The notes below the pieces were generated by a model, which saw nothing but the letters and a program-made list of their open reading frames with translations, had not been told where the DNA came from and did no database searches. From Candidatus Babelota bacterium (GTDB lineage Bacteria > Babelota > Babeliae > Babelales > JAUPTZ01), in the NCBI GenBank assembly GCA_030917815.1, contig JAUPTZ010000014.1:52318-116317 (forward strand): a DNA stretch of 64,000 bases, read 5' to 3'. Below, piece after piece: positions 43,012 through 52,265 of the stretch. The position numbers and the translations under genes are program-made. How positions within the stretch are numbered: position 1 is the stretch's first letter; every line of letters starts with the position of its first letter.

Positions 43012-43580
43012 AGTAACTCCTTTAGGCGTTGCGTAAAAAACCGCGTAAACCGCAGTCATACATATTTAAAAAAGATTTTTTACGGTCTACACTTACTCAA
43101 CACCATCAGCTTAGTCTTTAGGATATTAGAGATGCGCTTTCACGCTAAAAAACCTGACACAAGCTTAAAAGAACCCCAGAGAATGTCAATCTATTTCTTC
43201 CCGCCCCTTCGTCACGGGCCGTTCCAACTGAGGCTTACTCGGCCGAAAAACCATGCCGCTACAGGCACTGCCACGCACTAAAGCTCGCAGTGTCACCGAA
43301 TCATTATGAGGCACAAAACCTGGCACTCATTAACGATCTTTGGCGACTACCCGTAAACCAACCAAACGGCGCAGGTCGCCATTGCGCCGCCGACGCCGAA
43401 GGCTATGGCGCCCAGTCGGCTGCAGCACGCTAATGCGTAAGCGGGAGGCTTTCATTGCAAAGTCGGGGTAATCCAGTCAAGGGCGAAACGCGTAGCCGTC
43501 AAATGATATTTGGTCTTTACAATCGCTCTTTTATTCCCCACACTAAAAGCATATCGATTCCACTACCTTAAAGGATTCTC
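43012..43580. other. Intergenic gap between csp and ogt
   Basis: This 569-base gap lies between divergent genes. It contains the interrupted palindromic repeat at 43364-43477. The csp-proximal 100-150 bases may be a cold-shock 5' leader, but I cannot draw a convincing fold. No gene or RNA was identified. Confidence 0.5.
43364..43477. repeat. Dispersed palindromic repeat, interrupted left arm only
   Basis: It begins AAACGGCGCAGG and ends GTAATCCAGT. The outer parts match the left arm of the family (CATTGCG...GAGGCTTTCATTG...AATCCAG). Between GCG and GAGG lies an insertion of about 58 bases starting CCGCCGACGCCGAAGG. The same insertion is in 62035-62208. The right arm is missing here. Confidence 0.75.
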
Positions 43581-44114
43581 ATGTCAGAAACCATCTTCAC
43601 CTACCATACCAGCCAACACGATATCGGCTCCTACACCACCGTTTTTGAAAATAATTTACTCTGTTTTTTAGGCATTGGCCCCGACGCGGCAGTCGAAGCA
43701 TTGGCTCAATGGCCAACGGCTGAGCCGGTCACCAATCCGGAAACGCTCGCCCTCATTGAAACCCTACTTACAGCACCGCGCTTAAAGGTGGAATGTGTTC
43801 TCTACGGCAATCCACTGCAAGTTGATGTCTGGAACGAATTAACCAAGATCCCGTATGGCGCCACGATGACCTACCAAGAGATTGCACAACGCATCGGCCG
43901 CCCTGAAGCGGTACGGGCTGTGGCGAACGCCATCGGCCGCAATCAAATATCGGTCGTCATTCCCTGCCATCGCGTTATTGGGAGCGACGGAACCATGCGC
44001 GGCTACCGCTGGGGCATTGAAGTAAAAGAAGCTTTGCTAAAACAGGAAAAAGAGGCCAAGGAAAAAATTGTTCAAAAAGTAGAAAAGCTCATTAAAAGTC
44101 GGCAATTAGGATGA
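43581..44114 (+). CDS. ogt: Methylated-DNA-protein-cysteine methyltransferase
   Basis: A suicide DNA-repair protein of 177 residues that takes the methyl group from O6-methylguanine. The active site VIPCHRV holds the acceptor Cys129. The preceding helix-turn-helix (TMTYQEIAQRIGRPEAVRAVANAIGRN) includes the Arg finger region, followed by GYRWG. AAAGGA precedes the ATG. A Lys/Glu-rich C-terminal extension of about 25 residues is unusual. The next gene follows after four bases. Confidence 0.93.
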   Translation: MSETIFTYHTSQHDIGSYTTVFENNLLCFLGIGPDAAVEALAQWPTAEPVTNPETLALIETLLTAPRLKVECVLYGNPLQVDVWNELTKIPYGATMTYQEIAQRIGRPEAVRAVANAIGRNQISVVIPCHRVIGSDGTMRGYRWGIEVKEALLKQEKEAKEKIVQKVEKLIKSRQLG

Positions 44115-44118
44115 ACAC

Positions 44119-44880
44119 ATGAAAAAGATCTCTGTACTCTTACTCGTGATGCTTATCACGCTACCAAACGTCGCATTTATGGCATCGGATGAAATCGAGC
44201 CAGCAATTTTCATAAATCCTGCGATAGAAGAGATAATTGAAGCCGACAGAATAGCGGCCAGTGAAGCGGCATCCCGGGCTGAGCGTGAAGCCTACCTTCG
44301 TGCCGAGAAAATCACACAGGAAAGAAAAGCGGCCTCTCAGGCACGCACCGTCAAGCAACAACGCAATGCACGCATTCGCAACGCTATCCTGGCAACTGCT
44401 CTCGCTGCCGGAAGCATCTTTGCGCTTCATAAATGGCTGAATAACTCTTCAAATCAGGCCAATTCAGCCGCGCTCGCTGCGCGGAAGCAAGGCGCCGAAG
44501 AAACAAACCCACCACGCTCCTCCGATGAGCCGGCCACGCTAAAAAAAGATACCGCAATATTGCCCGCAGCAGCAGTTGAAGCCGCCGCGGCGCGCAAAAA
44601 CCTGGCCGCCCTTGAGCAAGAAAGGCTCGCCGCTTCAAAAGAAAGAATCGGTCTTCTGGATCACCAAATAAAGCATACTAGAACCTACATCGAGGCCCTT
44701 TCGCACGTATATGAACCGGAAGCACTGGAGCATATAAAAAATGAGAAGCATGGCCTTATTCAATTTTTCACACGAGATGGCCACGCCTTCAAACGAGAAA
44801 TTACCCTTTCTCATCTCAGTGAACCAATTATTCGTGAAGTTCCGGTTGATGAAGAGGGTGATTCCCTGCCCACTGCATAG
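44119..44880 (+). CDS. Exported coiled-coil protein with internal helix
   Basis: A 253-residue protein with a signal peptide (cleavage near FMAS). Residues 35-90 are a charged Ala/Glu/Arg coiled coil (RIAASEAASRAEREAYLRAEK), then a short apolar helix (NAILATALAAGSIFALHKWL). A second coil follows (AARKNLAALEQERLAASKERIG). The C-terminus is acidic. GGATGAAC precedes the ATG, and the gene lies four bases after ogt, probably by co-transcription rather than shared function. No family is recognised. It may be an envelope-spanning structural protein. Confidence 0.63.
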   Translation: MKKISVLLLVMLITLPNVAFMASDEIEPAIFINPAIEEIIEADRIAASEAASRAEREAYLRAEKITQERKAASQARTVKQQRNARIRNAILATALAAGSIFALHKWLNNSSNQANSAALAARKQGAEETNPPRSSDEPATLKKDTAILPAAAVEAAAARKNLAALEQERLAASKERIGLLDHQIKHTRTYIEALSHVYEPEALEHIKNEKHGLIQFFTRDGHAFKREITLSHLSEPIIREVPVDEEGDSLPTA

Positions 44881-45049
44881 CTGCTTTCGTACGTATTCAC
44901 TGATCAGCACGGAATTGTCGAAAAATCGCGCTGGGAAATAGAAAACTTCGGTTGCATAAAGCTTTTTCCTGTACTAGTCTACACACGGTGATGGCCTAAA
45001 AATGGCAGCTCATCACCTTGTGTCACTTCTTATATAAGGATTTACCCCC

Positions 45050-45694
45050 ATGAATCTCTTAGACAGACTAGAACAATACAAACCAGCCGACGAGGATGAA
45101 CGCATATCCCGCGATATGTCGGTTCAATTTATCCACACGTATCGACAAGCATTTGATCCTGCGTTGCACTACGGTCATATAACCGCATCGGCGCTCCTAC
45201 TCAATCAAGACAAAACTAAATTCTTATTAATGCGCCATACCAAGCTCAACAAATGGGTCCAGGTCGGCGGCCATTGCGATGGCAATCGCGATGTATTAGC
45301 AGTTGCTCTCAAAGAAGCGGCCGAAGAATCCGGCATTCCGCTACTCGAGCCAATTACCAAGGCGTTATTCGACGTTGAGGTATATCACGTAAGCCAAACA
45401 TTTATGGAGCCGGAGCACTATCATTATGACATGCGTTTTTTACTTAAAACAGTTGAAAGTGACGCACTCGTAAAAAATCATGAGGCCCAGGAGCTTCGGT
45501 GGTTTTCATTTGATGAACATTTACCACCGCTGGATCATGCATTGCTACGCTTAATTGAAAAAACGAAAGCTTTTGTTGGCTATATACCAGCACAACAACC
45601 TATCGATCGCACCAAAACTGAAGAGATCTCACGTCGTAAGCCATTCCACGTGCCAACTGAAATGTTTGGTATTGATCAAGAACCAAGCGCCTAG
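45050..45694 (+). CDS. Nudix hydrolase (convergent pair, copy 1)
   Basis: A 214-residue Nudix protein. The box reads GGHCDGNRDVLAVALKEAAE followed by ESGI; it has Asp and Lys where the classical box has Glu and Arg, as in a common GGHxDGxxDLLxVALREAxEESG subgroup. Nearby motifs KFLLMRHTKLNKWVQ and HYHYDMRFLLK are shared with the neighbour. AAGGA lies before the ATG. The partner gene at 45691 is a paralogue pointing the other way with a four-base overlap. Substrate unknown. Confidence 0.88.
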   Translation: MNLLDRLEQYKPADEDERISRDMSVQFIHTYRQAFDPALHYGHITASALLLNQDKTKFLLMRHTKLNKWVQVGGHCDGNRDVLAVALKEAAEESGIPLLEPITKALFDVEVYHVSQTFMEPEHYHYDMRFLLKTVESDALVKNHEAQELRWFSFDEHLPPLDHALLRLIEKTKAFVGYIPAQQPIDRTKTEEISRRKPFHVPTEMFGIDQEPSA

Positions 45695-46230
45695 CGCGCG
45701 AGTAACTCTTTTGCTTTGCGAATCATACGATGAACTGATGGCTCGAGGGCTGGCAGTTCATCGTTGAATGAGAACCAGGTCAACGCTTGCGATTCGTGGT
45801 TGATGACCAGTTCATCGGTATCGACCGTCTTGAGCAAGAATCGAATATCAAAATGAAAGTGAGCCGGCACGCCTTTGTTTTGCGGGATAAGATGCACGTC
45901 AACATCAAAAACCTCAGACATTACCGGTTCAACACGATCGATGCCTGACTCTTCGGTTGCTTCTTTCATAGCCACCTCAAGTGTATCGGGATTGCCGTCA
46001 CAGTGACCGCCAACCTGAAACCATTTATTAATTTTACGGTGGTGCATTAACAAAAATTTTGTCTTGTCTTTATTAAGCAGTAATGCCGATGCGGTTACAT
46101 GCCCAAAGAGTAGTGAGCGCTCGAACGCTTTTGCATTTTCCTCAACGAATTGAACCGTCAATTCACGAGACATGCGTTCGCTTTCATCGGCCGGTGTAAA
46201 ATTTTTCAGCAGTGTCAGCAAATCATTCAT
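45691..46230 (-). CDS. Nudix hydrolase (convergent pair, copy 2)
   Basis: A 179-residue paralogue of the preceding gene. Shared segments are FTPADESERMSRELTVQFV, LFGHVTASALLLNKDKTKFLL, KWFQVGGHCDGNPDTLEVAMKEATE continuing to ESGI, and FDIRFLLKTVDTDELVINHESQ. It lacks the roughly 30-residue basic C-terminal tail of copy 1. It starts at the stop of the membrane-protein gene upstream (TAATG overlap), so these two form an operon. Confidence 0.88.
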   Translation of the reverse strand: MNDLLTLLKNFTPADESERMSRELTVQFVEENAKAFERSLLFGHVTASALLLNKDKTKFLLMHHRKINKWFQVGGHCDGNPDTLEVAMKEATEESGIDRVEPVMSEVFDVDVHLIPQNKGVPAHFHFDIRFLLKTVDTDELVINHESQALTWFSFNDELPALEPSVHRMIRKAKELLAR

Positions 46231-46715
46231 TAGCTGCCCTTTGTAGTACTACGCAACTGCGATGTTAGAAAGATAGCGCGCCCAAGAAACGCTCCCGGAA
46301 CCAGCGCACCAACAAGTGCACTGAGGCACTGCCAGGTCATCATATTTTCTGGCCAATAGAGGCCACAGAAGCCTAATGTTGTCTTAATCGTGAAAATAGT
46401 GAGGACCAACGCCAATGTCGTCCATTCACCATCGAGCGCAAACATAAACTTTGGTAGCACCTGCAAAACTCGCGGACGCAATACCGAACCACCCAACGCA
46501 ATACCGGCCAGTAAAGAAAGCAAGACCATAAGCTGATAATCGTGCGAAAGACTCATCACCAGAGAGGCCTGAAGGCTCAATAGCGTCAGTGGTATAATAA
46601 ACATTAAAGGCAACCAGGCAAGGCGCGGCTTGAGAGCACTAAACCCACCCATAAGAAGATAGGCAAAGAGGAGAGGAAACCAGTACGGCAACGTTTTAAG
46701 GTAGGTAAGTATCAT
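46230..46715 (-). CDS. DUF6622-like integral membrane protein
   Basis: The ATG at 46715 follows AAAGGAG. The 161-residue protein has four or five hydrophobic helices (LPYWFPLLFAYLLMGGFSAL; LPLMFIIPLTLLSLQASLV; LMVLLSLLAGIALGG; a long central span; LSALVGALVPGAFLGRAIFL). The pattern, with TYLKTLPYW at the start, Pro-Arg loops and GEWTTLALVLTIF in the middle, resembles DUF6622 proteins. Function is unknown. It is translationally coupled to the Nudix gene. Confidence 0.66.
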   Translation of the reverse strand: MILTYLKTLPYWFPLLFAYLLMGGFSALKPRLAWLPLMFIIPLTLLSLQASLVMSLSHDYQLMVLLSLLAGIALGGSVLRPRVLQVLPKFMFALDGEWTTLALVLTIFTIKTTLGFCGLYWPENMMTWQCLSALVGALVPGAFLGRAIFLTSQLRSTTKGS

Positions 46716-46814
46716 GATACTCCTTTGCAAAAAAATGAAGGGGTGCATCCTAGCAGCTGGAGCGGTGATTTGCAATGAGACCGATAAGCAGATATTCTAC
46801 GGCAGGCTCTCTTT

Positions 46815-47111
46815 ATGAAAGATGATATGGCAAAGCGACCACGAATCAATAGCGATCACGAACTCCGCTCACTCTGCAACGTTGGGCCCGCAACATTGGG
46901 CGACCTCCTCTCTCTCGGCATTACCAGCATCGCACAGCTAGCCACCTGCGACCCAGAACAGTTGTTCCGCGAACTTGAGCAGGTTTCTGGTCACCAACAA
47001 AACATTTGCATGCTCGATCTCTTCCATGCAATCGTACACGAGGCTCAAGCCGGTGAACGCCGGTCATGGAGTTATTACAGCAAGCTTCGTCGCAGCAAAG
47101 AAATTTTGTAA
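46815..47111 (+). CDS. Cdd1-like helix-hairpin-helix protein
   Basis: A 98-residue protein. ELRSLCNVGPATLGDLLSLGITSIAQLAT is a helix-hairpin-helix with the GxGxxT-type turn (VGPAT). The following part (DPEQLFRELEQV, CMLDLFHAIVHEA) and the C-terminal aromatic-Lys region match the small 'pathogenicity locus Cdd1' family, which is of unknown function and probably binds DNA. The start is uncertain (ATG at 46815 or 46827). It lies three bases ahead of the first ABC exporter gene. Confidence 0.68.
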   Translation: MKDDMAKRPRINSDHELRSLCNVGPATLGDLLSLGITSIAQLATCDPEQLFRELEQVSGHQQNICMLDLFHAIVHEAQAGERRSWSYYSKLRRSKEIL

Positions 47112-47114
47112 CTT

Positions 47115-48866
47115 ATGCGCGTGCTCTCATTCATTAATCGTATCGCGCGCCCCTTCCGCTTCTACCTTAGTATCACTATTGCCTATGCGGTAAGCCATGC
47201 GGCAAGCTGCGTTATCTATCCCTATATTATTAAGCTTATTATTAATGCAGCGCAGGAGCCAGATGGCCCAGCACTCATTTATTACGGCATACTCGGTATC
47301 GGAATCGAGTGGGCAATTGAGATTTTTTGCCGCATACAGGACTGGGCAAAGTTAAAATATGAGCCACATCTGCGCAATACCATCTCCCGCACCATTATGG
47401 AAGAATACATTGCACAGCCTCATCGTTTTTTTCAAAACAATTTCGCCGGATCTTTAGCGGCAAAACTAGGCGACAGTGCGCTTGCCGTTCCCACCATGAT
47501 CACAACTATGATCAACGGTATGCTCGTAAGCGCATGCACTACCATTTTTGCCATTATTATGGTGTTCTGCGTGCACCCCTACCTCGCCTTGGCACTCAGC
47601 ATATGGGCCCTACTTTTCGTCTCACTCTCAACATTCACCATTAAACAATTCAAGCACCTAGCGACTGACGCGGCACAAGCCGGCTCTGGCGTAACCGCGG
47701 TGCTCGTTGATGCCCTTACCAACATGCTTGGGATACGACTCTTTTCTACCCAACAAGAAGAAGCCCATACGATCGAAGCAGCACAAAAAATATATCTCAC
47801 GGCAAATCAACGCCGCCGCTGGTTCGGCCTCAAGCTCAACACGGCGCAAGGCCTAAGTTTTTGTCTTTATCAAACCTTTTGCACCTTTTTCCTCATTTGG
47901 CTTCATATGCATCATCGCATTACACCAGGTGACTTTGGATTCGTTTTAACGGTTAACCTCACTCTCATAGATAGTCTCTGGAAATTGGGAGACTTAATGC
48001 GTGATTTTTCCGACCAGTGGGGAATGGTAGAGAATGCATTGGAAACTATCTACACACCGCACGAAATTCAGGATATACCACATGCGCAGCCGCTTCACGC
48101 TTCCCATGGCACTATCACCTTTGATCATGTCCGGTTTCACTATCAAGGAGCTGAAGCACTTTTTCAAGACAATTCGATTACCATCGCAGCCGGGCAAAAG
48201 GTCGGATTAGTTGGGTACTCCGGCAGCGGAAAATCAACCTTTGTGCATCTTATTTTACGCCTGTACGATGTAAGTAATGGGCGCATTTTGATTGACGGAC
48301 AAAATATTGCTGCCGTTACTCAACACTCGCTACGCAACGCTATTGCATTTGTTCCTCAAGAAACATCGCTCTTTCATCGCACCGTAAAAGAAAACATCGC
48401 CTATGGACGTCTTGATGCAACCGATGAGGAAATTATTGCCGCTGCACACCAAGCCTCGGCCCATGATTTTATTATGCAACTGCCGCAGCAGTATGAGACC
48501 ATTGTTGGTGAACGTGGTACAAAGTTATCGGGTGGTCAACGCCAGCGCATCGCTCTCGCACGCGCCTTACTCAAAAATGCACCAATACTCATTCTCGATG
48601 AAGCCACGTCGCAACTTGATACAATCACCGAGCAAGAAATTCAATTTTCACTTGAAGAATGGCTTACCACTCAATGTGAAGTTAAACAACGAACAACACT
48701 AGTGATTGCCCATCGCCTTTCTACCTTGCGCATGATGGATCGCATTTTAGTTTTTGATAACGGAATCGTAGTACAAGACGGTACACATGAGCAGTTGCTT
48801 GCACAGGACGGCCTCTACCGCATGCTATGGCAAACACAGGCAGGAGGGCAATTACAATGCGCGTAA
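47115..48866 (+). CDS. ABC exporter half-transporter (copy 1)
   Basis: A 583-residue MsbA/SUR-type half-transporter. The N-terminal 310 residues carry six membrane helices. The ATPase domain has Walker A GYSGSGKST near residue 367, Q-loop FVPQETSLFHRTV, signature LSGGQRQR, Walker B ILILDEATS and switch His in VIAHRLST. It exports lipids, peptides or drugs; the substrate is unknown. Copy 2 follows with a 10-base overlap, so the two probably form a heterodimer. Confidence 0.9.
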   Translation: MRVLSFINRIARPFRFYLSITIAYAVSHAASCVIYPYIIKLIINAAQEPDGPALIYYGILGIGIEWAIEIFCRIQDWAKLKYEPHLRNTISRTIMEEYIAQPHRFFQNNFAGSLAAKLGDSALAVPTMITTMINGMLVSACTTIFAIIMVFCVHPYLALALSIWALLFVSLSTFTIKQFKHLATDAAQAGSGVTAVLVDALTNMLGIRLFSTQQEEAHTIEAAQKIYLTANQRRRWFGLKLNTAQGLSFCLYQTFCTFFLIWLHMHHRITPGDFGFVLTVNLTLIDSLWKLGDLMRDFSDQWGMVENALETIYTPHEIQDIPHAQPLHASHGTITFDHVRFHYQGAEALFQDNSITIAAGQKVGLVGYSGSGKSTFVHLILRLYDVSNGRILIDGQNIAAVTQHSLRNAIAFVPQETSLFHRTVKENIAYGRLDATDEEIIAAAHQASAHDFIMQLPQQYETIVGERGTKLSGGQRQRIALARALLKNAPILILDEATSQLDTITEQEIQFSLEEWLTTQCEVKQRTTLVIAHRLSTLRMMDRILVFDNGIVVQDGTHEQLLAQDGLYRMLWQTQAGGQLQCA

Positions 48867-50617
48867 TACCTTTTATCTATCTCGCCACAAAGCCATTTCA
48901 ACGCTATATCGCTCTTCCTATCTTCAACATGATTATGTATGCCGGTTGCCTGATTGGTCATGCCGTACTCATAAAAAACATGATTAATGCGGCTCACACG
49001 GCCGATACGACGACATTAATATACAATGCGATTCTTTTAAGCGCTCTTGAATTAGCCATGAATATCATCTGGCGGCTCAATGACTGGGCTCAAATCAAGT
49101 ATGTTGCGCCATTGCGTAACAACATAACTCAACTCACCTTTGCACGTCTTGCCCAACAATCGCATCTTTTTTTCCAAAATAATTTTGCCGGTGCATTAAC
49201 CGCAAAAGTAGTAGATTTGGTTACAACAATACCGATTATATTATGGACACTCATTGGGCACTGCCTATTAAATGCGGTGCTCATTGGCATTGCCATCATA
49301 ACGATCGCTCAGATCAGTATGTGGATTGCACTCGGCCTTCTTCTGTGGGCCGTTATTTTTCTTGCGCTTTCCTTTGTCACCCTCAAGCGATTTAACTATC
49401 TCGCCACACGCAACGCACAGGCCGGGTCGCGACTCATCGCTGCGCACGTTGATACAATAACTAACATGCTTGGCGTACGGCTTTTCTCACACCACAATGA
49501 AGAACTCAAAATCATCAATAAAACGCATGAAGCCTATGCGCAGACGTCACAGCGACGCCGTTGGTTCACGTTAAAATTAAGCATCGCTCAAAGCACCGGG
49601 TTCTCTCTCTATCTCTTGGCTTGCATGTACATTCTCATCTCATTACGCTTACAAGGTCGCATTACACCGGGTGATTTTGGTTTCATTTTAACGATCAATC
49701 TGGGCATCATTAACCATCTGTGGCAGCTCAGCGAGCAGATGCGCCAATTCTCAGATCAATGGGGAATGGCCGAGGAAGCACTTAAAACTATTTATGCCCC
49801 ACTCCCCATGCACGATGCTCCCGATGCACAACCGCTGCATGCATCACATGGCGCTATTACATTTGAGCATGTGTGTTTTGAATTTGCTAAAAACAAGCCT
49901 TTGTTTAATCACACAAATATCGTTATTCCGGCCGGCCAAAAAGTCGGCCTCGTCGGCTTTTCCGGCAGTGGCAAAACCACGTTTGCAAACCTTATGTTAC
50001 GTCTTTATGATCTCACGAGCGGCCAAATTTTAATTGATGGACAAGACATTGCCTTGGTCACTCAAAATTCATTACGTAAGGCAATCGCCTTCGTGCCACA
50101 AGAACCATCACTTTTTCATAGAAGCGTACGTGAAAATATTGCGTACGGCTCGCCTGACGCCACCGAAGATGATATTAAATCGGCGGCCTACAAAGCATCG
50201 GCCCATGACTTTATCATGCACCTACCACAACAGTACGATACTATTGTTGGTGAGCGAGGAACCAAACTTTCTGGTGGACAACGACAGCGCATTGCCCTCG
50301 CGCGCGCATTACTCAAGAAAGCACCTATTTTGATTCTTGATGAAGCAACATCACAACTGGATACCATTACCGAAAAAAATATTCAATCGGCGTTAGCCGA
50401 CTATTTTGAAAGCGGACGCAGTCGCGCCATAGCCTCTGGCGACGGCGGACAGACAACGCTGGTAATTGCACACCGCCTCTCAACACTTCTTTATATGGAC
50501 CGCATTTTAGTTTTTGATAACGGCCGCATTGTGCAAGATGGCAGCCATGCACAACTATTGACGCAAGAAGGGCTCTATAAGACGCTGTGGCAGGCCCAGA
50601 CAAATTTCACACATTGA
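48857..50617 (+). CDS. ABC exporter half-transporter (copy 2)
   Basis: The ATG at 48857 (MRVIPFIYLATKPF) aligns with copy 1 and has GGAGGG nearby. The 586-residue protein has six helices followed by an ATPase: Walker A GFSGSGKTT, signature LSGGQRQR, Walker B ILILDEATS and H-loop VIAHRLST. Neither ATPase site appears degenerate, so a symmetric pair or heterodimer is possible. A short insertion (residues about 520-530) is the main difference from copy 1. The pair is a tandem duplication with similar order of membrane segments. Confidence 0.9.
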   Translation: MRVIPFIYLATKPFQRYIALPIFNMIMYAGCLIGHAVLIKNMINAAHTADTTTLIYNAILLSALELAMNIIWRLNDWAQIKYVAPLRNNITQLTFARLAQQSHLFFQNNFAGALTAKVVDLVTTIPIILWTLIGHCLLNAVLIGIAIITIAQISMWIALGLLLWAVIFLALSFVTLKRFNYLATRNAQAGSRLIAAHVDTITNMLGVRLFSHHNEELKIINKTHEAYAQTSQRRRWFTLKLSIAQSTGFSLYLLACMYILISLRLQGRITPGDFGFILTINLGIINHLWQLSEQMRQFSDQWGMAEEALKTIYAPLPMHDAPDAQPLHASHGAITFEHVCFEFAKNKPLFNHTNIVIPAGQKVGLVGFSGSGKTTFANLMLRLYDLTSGQILIDGQDIALVTQNSLRKAIAFVPQEPSLFHRSVRENIAYGSPDATEDDIKSAAYKASAHDFIMHLPQQYDTIVGERGTKLSGGQRQRIALARALLKKAPILILDEATSQLDTITEKNIQSALADYFESGRSRAIASGDGGQTTLVIAHRLSTLLYMDRILVFDNGRIVQDGSHAQLLTQEGLYKTLWQAQTNFTH

Positions 50618-50682
50618 CTCTTGCATTATCCCCAAGTCCACTCTTACACTAACGTGGTGTATTCAAAAGTCAGGGGTAAGCT

Positions 50683-52191
50683 ATGTACAATAAGCAAAGC
50701 AACACACGCATATTAATAACCGTTGCGATCATCACCGCTCTTATGTTGAGCGCGATGGCTGCCCGCTATTGGATTGCCTCGATCATCAACACCATTCAAG
50801 TAGAACCCTCTCATAAAAAACAAGAATGGATGACGGTGTTTGTACATGGATCATTTGCTACCACATTGGGCCTCATTAGCGTCTTTAATGTTATTAAAGA
50901 TAAGATACACAAAACCAATTACAAAAAAATGACCCGGCTCATGCGCAAAGACCCATTCTTTTATCAAATGCAACCGTTGCAGGAATTGGGCCTCAAGCCA
51001 CTCGAGCCAACCTTTGACCCCAAAGGCCTGACACACAAATATGCGGCTTTCCCGATTGCAGCCGCCTATGAAACGTTAAGTGCATTAGCGCACAATGAAA
51101 AAGAAAAAAATTATTTCTATACCTTTGGATGGAGTGGGCTCGTCAGTCAGTATCGGCGGCGTAAAGAGGCAATTAAGCTCTACTCGGCCCTGGTCACCGA
51201 ATATGCGGCGCTCAAAGCCCGCGGCATTAATCCAAAAATAAGACTCATCGCGCATAGCCACGGCGGCAACCTAATTTTAAACATGGCAGGCATTCACGAG
51301 CTTCTCCAAAAAGGCGTCGAGAATGAACCGTCGGTTGATCGTTATCCCGATGCTGATCAGCTCACAAGTATGAAAGAAATTCATAAACTACTCCAAGCCC
51401 CGTTACCCGATATCGCGCCATTTCACATCGATGAACTCATCATATTTGGCACCCCTATTCAACCAGAAACACTTTCATTCTGTTTATCACCGTTTTTTAA
51501 AAAGATTTATAACATCTATTCTGATGACGACATCATTCAAAGCATGGACTGGGTAAGCACTCGTCGCTATTATTCTGAAAAACGAATTGCACTCACGCCG
51601 ATTACCACTGAACAACCGGTTATCGTACAAATCAAAATCACTCTTAACAAACCAACACAGAACAAAGAATCACAAAAAACCGCACAACAGATCAGACATG
51701 TTGCCGCTGAGGCTACCGAAATGAAAGAAGCGCTACCGGAAGAAAGCAACCAAGCAAAAGCGATGGGTACCTTGAAAGATACCATCAACACCATTTGGGC
51801 ACGAGTATTTGGCTCGCGACAATCAAAAACGGCACTTGATCCCTTGCATAAAGAATTTTGGTTTATGGGATGGAAATCACGCGATCAGCAAATTTTGGCT
51901 CAACAACACATTCAGCCGTATCCCTATGTCATACTCACACCCTACATACAGAAGCTAGTCAACAAACTTCCAGATGCACATGATCTTGATATCGTGCTCA
52001 AGTTTGGTAAAGAAACTATTAGTTTGTCGGCCTACACGCACAATACAACTGAAAAACGTAGAAAAATTTACATTAATGCAGCCATCCTCAAAGAACTTCA
52101 ACACTACGCCCAGGCCTGGCAGCCGGAGAATATTACCCCGTCGTATGAGATGGAGTTATTACATCAGTATTCTCAAATGTTGAATTCATAA
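50683..52191 (+). CDS. Membrane-anchored alpha/beta-hydrolase-fold protein
   Basis: A 502-residue protein with one N-terminal helix (ILITVAIITALMLSAMAARYW) that anchors it or acts as signal. VFVHGSF (residues 53-59) is the usual oxyanion-type HG motif, and LIAHSHGGN carries the nucleophile-elbow Ser192. A candidate acid and His lie further on, not assigned. After the fold is a helical Lys/Glu-rich part and a C-terminal domain without known motif. AGGGG precedes the ATG. It could be a lipase or esterase; it precedes bamA by 74 bases. Confidence 0.7.
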   Translation: MYNKQSNTRILITVAIITALMLSAMAARYWIASIINTIQVEPSHKKQEWMTVFVHGSFATTLGLISVFNVIKDKIHKTNYKKMTRLMRKDPFFYQMQPLQELGLKPLEPTFDPKGLTHKYAAFPIAAAYETLSALAHNEKEKNYFYTFGWSGLVSQYRRRKEAIKLYSALVTEYAALKARGINPKIRLIAHSHGGNLILNMAGIHELLQKGVENEPSVDRYPDADQLTSMKEIHKLLQAPLPDIAPFHIDELIIFGTPIQPETLSFCLSPFFKKIYNIYSDDDIIQSMDWVSTRRYYSEKRIALTPITTEQPVIVQIKITLNKPTQNKESQKTAQQIRHVAAEATEMKEALPEESNQAKAMGTLKDTINTIWARVFGSRQSKTALDPLHKEFWFMGWKSRDQQILAQQHIQPYPYVILTPYIQKLVNKLPDAHDLDIVLKFGKETISLSAYTHNTTEKRRKIYINAAILKELQHYAQAWQPENITPSYEMELLHQYSQMLNS

Positions 52192-52265
52192 CAAAACAAT
52201 CGCCTTTTTCGCATAACGTTGTATCCTATGGCCCGTTCAGTTACTTGAATCTGAGGGAGTTTTGC

